Source of the DNA: Aquimarina mytili
GTDB lineage: Bacteria > Bacteroidota > Bacteroidia > Flavobacteriales > Flavobacteriaceae
Length of the DNA stretch: 64,000 bases
Direction of reading: 5' to 3'
NCBI RefSeq assembly: GCF_016735115.1
Contig: NZ_JAERQJ010000005.1
Location: forward strand, 124,001 to 188,000
Positions 57,356 through 64,000 of the stretch are shown in pieces. Position 1 is the stretch's first letter. Each line of letters opens with the position of its first letter. The notes under the pieces were generated by a model. That model saw nothing but the letters and a program-made list of their open reading frames with translations. It was not told where the DNA came from and did no database searches. A program made the position numbers and the translations under genes.

Positions 57356-57427
57356 ATTCTAAAGTTTATCTCTTTTATTAAGGTTCAAAACTAATGCCAA
57401 AGATAAGTAAGTTCGCATATTAACAAG

Positions 57428-57460
57428 AAAAAGCCTCATAAGATACTTATGAGGCTTTTT
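57428..57460 (-). terminator. Terminator at the end of the atp operon
   Basis: Perfect 11-bp stem AGCCTCATAAG (57432-57442) and CTTATGAGGCT (57446-57456) with a 3-nt loop, flanked by A and T runs on both sides, so it could work in either direction. It lies 23 bp past the atpG stop. Confidence 0.9.
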
Positions 57461-57482
57461 TTATAATAGATAATTATGTATT

Positions 57483-58343
57483 CTAACTATTCAATGCTTC
57501 TGCTCCACCTACGATTTCAAGAATTTCATTTGTAATCGCCGCTTGTCTCGCTTTGTTATATGATAACTTAAGCGAATCTCTAAGCTCGGTTGCATTATCG
57601 GTTGCTTTATGCATTGCTGTCATACGTGCTCCATGCTCTGATGCAAAAGAATCGCGTATTGCTTTGTACAATTGAGTCTTAAGTGACTTAGGGATCAATT
57701 GCTCTACAATCTCCTCTTTTGATGGCTCAAAAATGTAATCTACATTAGTTGCCGTTGCATTTTCTACAGGAACAATTGGTAAAAACTGCTCTATAGTTAC
57801 ATCTTGTGATGCCGCATTTCTAAACTTATTGTAGACGATTACAATTTTATCATAAGAACCAGACGTAAATTGCTCCATTAATTCTTCTGCAATAGCCGCT
57901 ACATTGGCAAAAGTAAGATCATCAAATAGGTCACTTTTATTGGCAATTACTGTATGTGTTTTAGAAACTACATCATTAACTTTTTTACCAATGGTCACAA
58001 AATCTACCTGTTTACCAGCGTATTCGTTTTCGTATAATCCCCTAACACCTTTAACGATGTTGTTATTAAAAGCACCAGCCAAACCACGGTTTGAAGCAAT
58101 TGCTACTACTAAAACTTTGTTTACTTCGCGCTCTTCTGCAAATACACTAGCACTATCTCCTTCTAAGGAAGCACTCAAACTTTGCAATAACTCAGTAAGT
58201 TTATCTGCATATGGACGCATCGCAGTAATTGCCTGCTGTGCCTTATTTAACTTTGCAGCCGATACCATTTTCATGGCACTGGTAATTTGCATCGTTGAAG
58301 ATACAGAGGTAATTCTATTACGTAATTCTTTTAAATTCGCCAT
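57483..58343 (-). CDS. atpG: ATP synthase F1 subunit gamma
   Basis: This 286-residue subunit is the rotating central stalk. The conserved start (NLKELRNRITSVSSTMQITSAMKMVSAAKL), the SNRGLAGAFN segment and the C-terminal ITNEILEIVGGAEAL are present. It is the last gene of the operon; the strong terminator follows, and neither atpD nor atpC is present. The 127-bp gap from atpA holds a heptamer repeat element. Confidence 0.97.
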   Translation of the reverse strand: MANLKELRNRITSVSSTMQITSAMKMVSAAKLNKAQQAITAMRPYADKLTELLQSLSASLEGDSASVFAEEREVNKVLVVAIASNRGLAGAFNNNIVKGVRGLYENEYAGKQVDFVTIGKKVNDVVSKTHTVIANKSDLFDDLTFANVAAIAEELMEQFTSGSYDKIVIVYNKFRNAASQDVTIEQFLPIVPVENATATNVDYIFEPSKEEIVEQLIPKSLKTQLYKAIRDSFASEHGARMTAMHKATDNATELRDSLKLSYNKARQAAITNEILEIVGGAEALNS

Positions 58344-58353
58344 TGTTGTTAAA

Positions 58354-58473
58354 TATTGAGTATTGAGTAGTTAGTAGTTAGCCACCTTCTAAATCAATAC
58401 TTTTCTAATATTAAACTTAATAAAGTACAGTGTATCAAAATTCTAATCCCTCGATACTCTGTACTCAATACTA
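58354..58473. repeat. Heptamer repeat element with inverted ends between atpA and atpG
   Basis: One end has units TATTGAG, TATTGAG, TAGTTAG, TAGTTAG (58354-58381). The other has ATCCCTC, GATACTC, TGTACTC, AATACTA (58446-58473). The ends are inverted relative to each other (TTGAGTA against TACTCAA). The last unit contains the atpA stop codon. A 64-bp A/T-rich centre lies between. Confidence 0.8.
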
Positions 58474-60051
58474 ATTTTTATACTTCGCTGAAATCTCTTT
58501 ACAAGCAGATAATAACACATCGGTTACTTCGTCTGTAAGTTTTCCAGCTTTAAGCGTATCTAGTGTATCTCTATGCTTCGCATTAAGATATTCTATATAA
58601 TCGCTTTCAAACTCTTTTACTTTGTTTACAGGAACGTCTCTTAACAAGTTTTTAGAACCTGCATAGATGATCGCGATTTGATCTTCTACAGTATAAGGAT
58701 CATTTTGTGCTTGTTTAAGAATCTCAACATTACGCTTACCTTTTTCGATTACATTTAAGGTAGCCGCATCAAGGTCAGAACCAAACTTAGCAAATGCTTC
58801 TAGTTCACGGAACTGCGCCTGATCAAGTTTTAACGTACCTGCTACTTTCTTCATTGATTTAATCTGTGCCGATCCACCTACACGAGATACTGAGATACCT
58901 ACGTTAATTGCCGGACGAACACCAGAGTTAAATAAATCTGAAGTTAAGAATATCTGACCATCTGTAATCGAAATTACATTTGTTGGGATATATGCTGATA
59001 CGTCACCTGCTTGTGTTTCGATAATTGGTAGTGCAGTTAATGATCCTCCTCCTTTTACTTTGTCTTTTAAAGAATCGGGAAGGTCATTCATATCCTTTGC
59101 AATACTATCATCAGCGATAACTTTTGCAGAACGTTCTAATAATCTTGAGTGAAGGTAGAATACATCTCCAGGATATGCTTCACGACCTGGTGGACGACGT
59201 AATAATAATGATACCTCACGATATGCTACCGCTTGCTTAGATAAATCATCATAAATGATTAAAGCAGGGCGACCTGTATCTCTAAAATACTCACCAATTG
59301 CTGCACCAGCAAATGGAGCATATACCTGCATTGGAGCAGGATCAGAAGCGTTAGCCGCTACGATAGTCGTATAAGCCAATGCACCTTTATCTTCTAATAC
59401 TTTTGCAATACCAGCCACTGTAGATGCTTTTTGACCAATAGCAACATAGATACAGTATACCGGTTCACCAGCATCATAAAATTCTTTTTGATTAAGGATC
59501 GTATCGATACAAACTGTTGTTTTACCAGTCTGACGGTCACCAATTACTAGCTCACGCTGCCCTCTACCGATCGGCACCATAGCATCAATAGACTTGATCC
59601 CTGTTTGTAGTGGTTCATTTACCGGTTGACGGAAAACTACCCCAGGAGCTTTACGCTCTAATGGCATTTCAAAAGTTTCACCTTCGATAGGCCCTTTACC
59701 ATCGATAGGATTACCTAGTGTGTCAACTACACGACCTACGATTCCTTCTCCAACATTGATAGATGCAATACGTTGTGTACGTTTCACTGTTGCACCCTCT
59801 TTTACTTCTGTTGAAGAACCTAAAAGTACTACCCCAACATTATCTTCTTCAAGGTTAAGTACGATACCTTCTAAACCAGATTCGAACTGTACTAATTCTC
59901 CGTATTGAGCATTAGACAATCCGTATACACGTGCGATACCGTCACCCACTTGTAATACAGTCCCTACCTCTTCTAATGAAGCTGATGCTTCAAAACCAGA
60001 TAATTGTTGTTTTAATATTGCTGATACTTCAGCAGGATTCACTTCTGCCAT
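58471..60051 (-). CDS. atpA: ATP synthase F1 subunit alpha
   Basis: This 526-residue subunit is the non-catalytic nucleotide-binding partner in the F1 hexamer. Walker A GDRQTGKT is at 171-178, and the alpha signature is complete ([17 protein letters not shown]). The Arg finger lies in this SVSRVG segment. It starts 60 bp after the atpH stop. Its stop codon lies in the outermost unit of a heptamer repeat element. Confidence 0.98.
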   Translation of the reverse strand: MAEVNPAEVSAILKQQLSGFEASASLEEVGTVLQVGDGIARVYGLSNAQYGELVQFESGLEGIVLNLEEDNVGVVLLGSSTEVKEGATVKRTQRIASINVGEGIVGRVVDTLGNPIDGKGPIEGETFEMPLERKAPGVVFRQPVNEPLQTGIKSIDAMVPIGRGQRELVIGDRQTGKTTVCIDTILNQKEFYDAGEPVYCIYVAIGQKASTVAGIAKVLEDKGALAYTTIVAANASDPAPMQVYAPFAGAAIGEYFRDTGRPALIIYDDLSKQAVAYREVSLLLRRPPGREAYPGDVFYLHSRLLERSAKVIADDSIAKDMNDLPDSLKDKVKGGGSLTALPIIETQAGDVSAYIPTNVISITDGQIFLTSDLFNSGVRPAINVGISVSRVGGSAQIKSMKKVAGTLKLDQAQFRELEAFAKFGSDLDAATLNVIEKGKRNVEILKQAQNDPYTVEDQIAIIYAGSKNLLRDVPVNKVKEFESDYIEYLNAKHRDTLDTLKAGKLTDEVTDVLLSACKEISAKYKN

Positions 60052-60068
60052 TTTATATTAATTTAGAA

Positions 60069-60090
60069 GAATGAGATTACAGCCTCATTC
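60069..60090 (-). other. Intercistronic inverted repeat between atpH and atpA
   Basis: GAATGAG (60069-60075) and CTCATTC (60084-60090) form a perfect 7-bp stem with an 8-nt loop. No T tract follows on the minus strand. It lies in the gap that contains the atpH leader side of the operon and could influence mRNA processing. Confidence 0.35.
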
Positions 60091-60111
60091 CCTTATTATT
60101 AAATTTATATT

Positions 60112-60639
60112 TTAATTACTTAATTCTCTTTTTAAACTTGTAAGCTTATTCGCTATACTTGCATTGTATTGCAAGTCTCCAACTCTAAGGATAAATCCTC
60201 CGATAATGCTTTCGTCTACTATATTTTCTATAGTTGCTTCGTTACCAGTTAGCTCTTTAACTTTTGCTAGTACTTTTGTGCTTAATGCCTTATCTAAAGG
60301 TACGGCTGTAGTTACTTTTGCTACTTGAGTATTATTTAATTGATCAAATAAAACAATGTATTGCTTAGCTGCATCTGCTAATAAGTCAACTCTTTTATTC
60401 TGAATTAATGTTTCAAACAATTTTTGAGTAATCTCTCCAACATTTTTAAAGATCTCACGAAGTGAAGCTAATTTCACTTCACTTTTAATCAATGGGCTGT
60501 TTAACACCATTCTGAGCTCAGCACTATCATCAACAGTAGCGATAATACTTTGCATATCTTTCTGAACATCTTCGGTAGCTTTCTTATCCTGAGCTAAACT
60601 CAAAACTGCTTTTGCATAACGTATTGCTGCTCTACTCAT
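60112..60639 (-). CDS. atpH: ATP synthase F1 subunit delta
   Basis: This 175-residue subunit forms the top of the peripheral stalk. The delta/OSCP fold is recognisable from the N-terminal RAAIRYAKAVLSLA helix and the C-terminal VDESIIGGFILRVGDLQYNASIANKL segment. It starts 6 bp after atpF and precedes atpA. Confidence 0.96.
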   Translation of the reverse strand: MSRAAIRYAKAVLSLAQDKKATEDVQKDMQSIIATVDDSAELRMVLNSPLIKSEVKLASLREIFKNVGEITQKLFETLIQNKRVDLLADAAKQYIVLFDQLNNTQVAKVTTAVPLDKALSTKVLAKVKELTGNEATIENIVDESIIGGFILRVGDLQYNASIANKLTSLKRELSN

Positions 60640-60645
60640 CTATGA

Positions 60646-61146
60646 TTAGTTTAAAGTAACATCTCCCAACATAGAATCAACTAATTCTAATTGTTTCTTT
60701 TTGTCGGCTAATTCATTTCGTACTACTTTTTCTGCAATTTCTACAGAAAGTCCAGCTACTTGACTTTTTAGATCTGCAATTGCTGCTTTTTTCTCACTAG
60801 CGATAGTAGCTTGTGCTTGAGCAACAATTTTATCAGCTTCGGTTTGAGCCTCGGCTTTTGCATCAGCGATCATGTTTTCTTTAAGCTGTCTTGCTTCTTT
60901 TAGCATACCATCACGCTCTGCTCTTGCTTCATTTAAGATACGCTCATTATCTGCTTGAAGGTTTTGCATTTCTTTTCTAGCTGCTTCTGCAGACTCTAAT
61001 GCATCTTTAATTCCCTCTTCGCGATTGTTCAAAGAATCAAGAATAGGTTTCCAAGCATACTTTCTTAATAAAAATAGTAATACTAAAAGTATTAATGCTT
61101 GCCAGAAAAATAGTCCGAATGAAAAATCATTAATTAATTTATCCAT
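60646..61146 (-). CDS. atpF: ATP synthase F0 subunit b
   Basis: This 166-residue subunit is the peripheral stalk. It has a single N-terminal membrane helix (about 9-27), then the conserved KYAWKPILDSLNNREEGI, and a long Ala/Glu-rich coiled coil to the C-terminus. Only one b gene is present, so a homodimer is expected. It follows atpE after a 90-bp gap that holds a hairpin. Confidence 0.96.
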   Translation of the reverse strand: MDKLINDFSFGLFFWQALILLVLLFLLRKYAWKPILDSLNNREEGIKDALESAEAARKEMQNLQADNERILNEARAERDGMLKEARQLKENMIADAKAEAQTEADKIVAQAQATIASEKKAAIADLKSQVAGLSVEIAEKVVRNELADKKKQLELVDSMLGDVTLN

Positions 61147-61192
61147 TTCTTATATGCTTATTTGTTTTTGTCTAATCTTTAATTGTCAAATT

Positions 61193-61227
61193 ATTACTAC
61201 CTACAACCAACCGTTGCAGGTAGTAAT
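61193..61227 (-). other. Intercistronic hairpin between atpE and atpF
   Basis: A perfect 10-bp inverted repeat ATTACTACCT (61193-61202) and AGGTAGTAAT (61218-61227) with a 15-nt loop. It starts 10 bp past the atpE stop. There is no T tract on the minus strand, so it is not a classical terminator; mRNA stabilisation or processing is likelier. Confidence 0.55.
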
Positions 61228-61236
61228 TTGAAATTT

Positions 61237-62542
<1,306 letters not shown>

Positions 62543-62664
62543 TACGTATAGAATTTCGGTTCCTAAATTTCCGTGCAAATGTACATAATTAAGTTAGATT
62601 CTTAAACTATTTTAGTTAAATAAGTTTAGATCGTGCCAAAAAGACAAAATACGCTGTAAATCAA

Positions 62665-63042
62665 CTATTTAATTGATCTTAATATTTTAGAAATATAATA
62701 AACCTCAAGAATTAAACAGATTATGTAGGGAATAAAGAAATCAAGAAATGCATTTTTATTGATTTCGATTTCGTTAAGTCTAAGAACAATAAAGAAAGCC
62801 CCTGTTTTTATAAAACTTCCTGCCAGAAAAATAAAACCTATTTGGTCTTTATACTTTTTACTAAGAAAGATTATTGTAGAAATAAAAAGTAAAGTGAACA
62901 CGGCATTAAACAGATAAGATAATCGAATAACATCTGAATTAGCATTCAAAAAATAACGATTAGTAATCATTATTTGAATAAAATAACTTCCAAGAACTAT
63001 AATGGCAAAAGGAACAACAAACTTAACTACTTTTTGAAGCAT
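62665..63042 (-). CDS. Four-helix membrane protein in the atp operon (AtpI-like position)
   Basis: This 125-residue protein has four hydrophobic helices (about 5-27, 40-60, 68-88, 99-120). It is not recognised by motif, but it lies between atpZ and atpB, where AtpI-type assembly factors are found. It is 43 bp after atpZ and 122 bp before atpB. A role in c-ring or F0 assembly, or in Mg2+/Ca2+ handling, is inference from position. Confidence 0.75.
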   Translation of the reverse strand: MLQKVVKFVVPFAIIVLGSYFIQIMITNRYFLNANSDVIRLSYLFNAVFTLLFISTIIFLSKKYKDQIGFIFLAGSFIKTGAFFIVLRLNEIEINKNAFLDFFIPYIICLILEVYYISKILRSIK

Positions 63043-63085
63043 ACTATTAAAATATTCTGCAAAGGAAATAAATTATACTCCAAAA

Positions 63086-63319
63086 TCAATTAGACTTATT
63101 GATTTTATTAAGTTGTTTGATAACTAGATATAGAGATGTTGCCACCCCTAATAGAACAAAAAAAATAGTAAACCACTTATCAGTTAATTCATAGTACGTA
63201 TCCAGTTTCTCTCCTATATACGCAAATGAAAAAATTATAGCTCCCATTTCGAAAGCTATACCTGTAAGAATAGCAAACCTTCTAAGCTGGTTTTTATTTG
63301 AATTTTTCTCCTTTTCCAT
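63086..63319 (-). CDS. atpZ: AtpZ/AtpI-family protein
   Basis: The start at 63319 gives 77 residues (MEKEKNSNKNQLRRFAIL); the frame reaches 63361, but those residues look non-coding. Two membrane helices (about 14-34 and 44-65) carry the AtpZ pattern, with GIAFEMGAIIFSFAYIGEKLD in the first and WFTIFFVLLGVATSLYLVIKQL in the second. AtpZ and AtpI help assemble F0 and the c ring. First gene of the atp operon. Confidence 0.88.
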   Translation of the reverse strand: MEKEKNSNKNQLRRFAILTGIAFEMGAIIFSFAYIGEKLDTYYELTDKWFTIFFVLLGVATSLYLVIKQLNKINKSN

Positions 63320-63522
63320 TTCCAATATTATGGCCAAAAAATGATATCCCTGACGCATCAAAATTCATAAACAAAGAAAAATTTCTCCTTATTTTTTTCC
63401 AAGTTCTGCAAACAATATCACGACCAGCACCAGCACATTAATAGATTGTAACTGACTTTCGTTGCATATTCATCCACTTATGTGCATTGAAACATAAGCT
63501 ACTTAGATCAATAAAAAGCATT

Positions 63523-63545
63523 AAAAGACCGAATTCAGTCTTTTT
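63523..63545 (-). terminator. Probable terminator at the bactofilin stop
   Basis: AAAAGAC (63523-63529) and GTCTTTT (63538-63544) form a 7-bp stem around an 8-nt loop on the minus strand, starting at the bactofilin stop codon. The T-rich arm serves as the release run. It may separate bactofilin from the atp operon. Confidence 0.5.
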
Positions 63546-63996
63546 AAGCCGATTTGCCCTGTCCTTGCGCTGAAGCTCCTGATTGTGGTTGTCCAGGTTT
63601 TTGATCGCTTGATTTACCCAGAGATTTTACACCACCTTTCATATTACATGATGCATTAAAGTTTGCTCCTGGCTCTACGGCCAGTTTACCAACTGTTACT
63701 TCTCCTTCTATGTGTGCTGTTGGTTTTAACGATAGTGTATTTGATACGTTAAGAGTTCCTGAAAATTTGCCTTCAAAATCAGCATCAGAACACTCTAATG
63801 TTCCTTTTATGAAGCCTGATGATCCAACAACTACTTTGCCCGTTGTTTTAAACGTTCCTTCGATGGTTCCTTCTATTCTAAAACCTCCTTCAGAAATAAT
63901 ATCACCAACGATTTTAGTTCCTTCGGAAATTTTGTTTTGATTGCGTGAGAAATCGGTCATACCCTGGTCTCTTCCTTTTTTGTTATCTGAAAACAT
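63544..63996 (-). CDS. Bactofilin (polymer-forming cytoskeletal protein)
   Basis: This 150-residue protein is a bactofilin: a short N-terminal tail, then a right-handed beta-helix of Gly/Val-rich rungs (about 28-120; GTKIVGDIISEGGFRIEGTIEG; GTLECSDADFEGKFSGTLNVS), and a Gln/Gly/Ser-rich tail. The start MFSDNKKGRDQGMTDFS matches the usual Flavobacteriaceae N-terminus, so the outer Met is preferred over the inner one. Bactofilins polymerise without nucleotides and position envelope enzymes. It lies just upstream of the atp operon. Confidence 0.93.
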   Translation of the reverse strand: MFSDNKKGRDQGMTDFSRNQNKISEGTKIVGDIISEGGFRIEGTIEGTFKTTGKVVVGSSGFIKGTLECSDADFEGKFSGTLNVSNTLSLKPTAHIEGEVTVGKLAVEPGANFNASCNMKGGVKSLGKSSDQKPGQPQSGASAQGQGKSA

Positions 63997-64000
63997 AATA

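Overview
The window looks like the chromosome of a marine Flavobacteriaceae member (Bacteroidota), possibly close to Aquimarina; the genus is a guess. Reasons: low G+C; a type IX secretion (T9SS) C-terminal sorting domain; a complete bat (aerotolerance) operon; DUF4292, DUF3667 and HU-CCDC81/SPOR proteins; a Bacteroidota double-glycine peptide leader; promoters resembling TTTG-N18/19-TAnnTTTG; and weak Shine-Dalgarno sites. No rRNA, tRNA, CRISPR array, insertion sequence or prophage was seen.

Layout. 1-4.3 kb: SulP permease, beta-carbonic anhydrase and a second SulP permease, a likely bicarbonate/CO2 handling cluster. 4.5-7.2 kb: a small exported protein, an alpha/beta hydrolase and a DUF418 membrane protein. 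7.2-16.9 kb: the moxR-DUF58-(BatD-like)-batA-batB-batC-batD-batE operon on the minus strand, with a flavodoxin-like reductase between batA and batB. 17-25.4 kb: plus-strand genes for an SDR, an AlbA_2-domain protein, a metallophosphoesterase, a LytS/LytTR two-component pair, and an SPFH-GYF protein next to a zinc-ribbon membrane protein. 25.4-37 kb: minus-strand exported proteins (a 1236-residue T9SS BNR protein, lipoproteins, a Tat-type glycosidase), an ALDH7-like dehydrogenase, an LRR protein, 3-hydroxyanthranilate dioxygenase and a Cys-rich double-glycine peptide precursor. 37-45 kb: gpsA, two NTF2-like paralogues, a sulfurtransferase, a NagZ-like GH3 enzyme, a lipoprotein-type KatG behind an OxyR-like site, a SnoaL-like protein and an AraC-type regulator. 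45-49.9 kb: a GNAT/DUF1778 toxin-antitoxin pair, dprA, HU-SPOR protein, thioesterase and DUF3667 protein. 49.9-57.4 kb: an envelope operon (flippase, dut, nucleotidyltransferase, TPR protein, DUF4292 lipoprotein, EnvC) preceded by two lipoproteins. 57.4-64 kb: ATP synthase operon atpZ-(4TM)-atpBEFHAG without atpD or atpC, preceded by a bactofilin gene.

Unusual non-coding structure: seven-base-period tandem repeat blocks fill operon-internal gaps in both the bat and atp operons, in two cases with inverted ends and running up to or into the upstream stop codon. Other notable sites are a toxin-antitoxin promoter flanked by operator-like repeats, an intercistronic hairpin between atpE and atpF, and several clear intrinsic terminators, one with a cUUCGg tetraloop.
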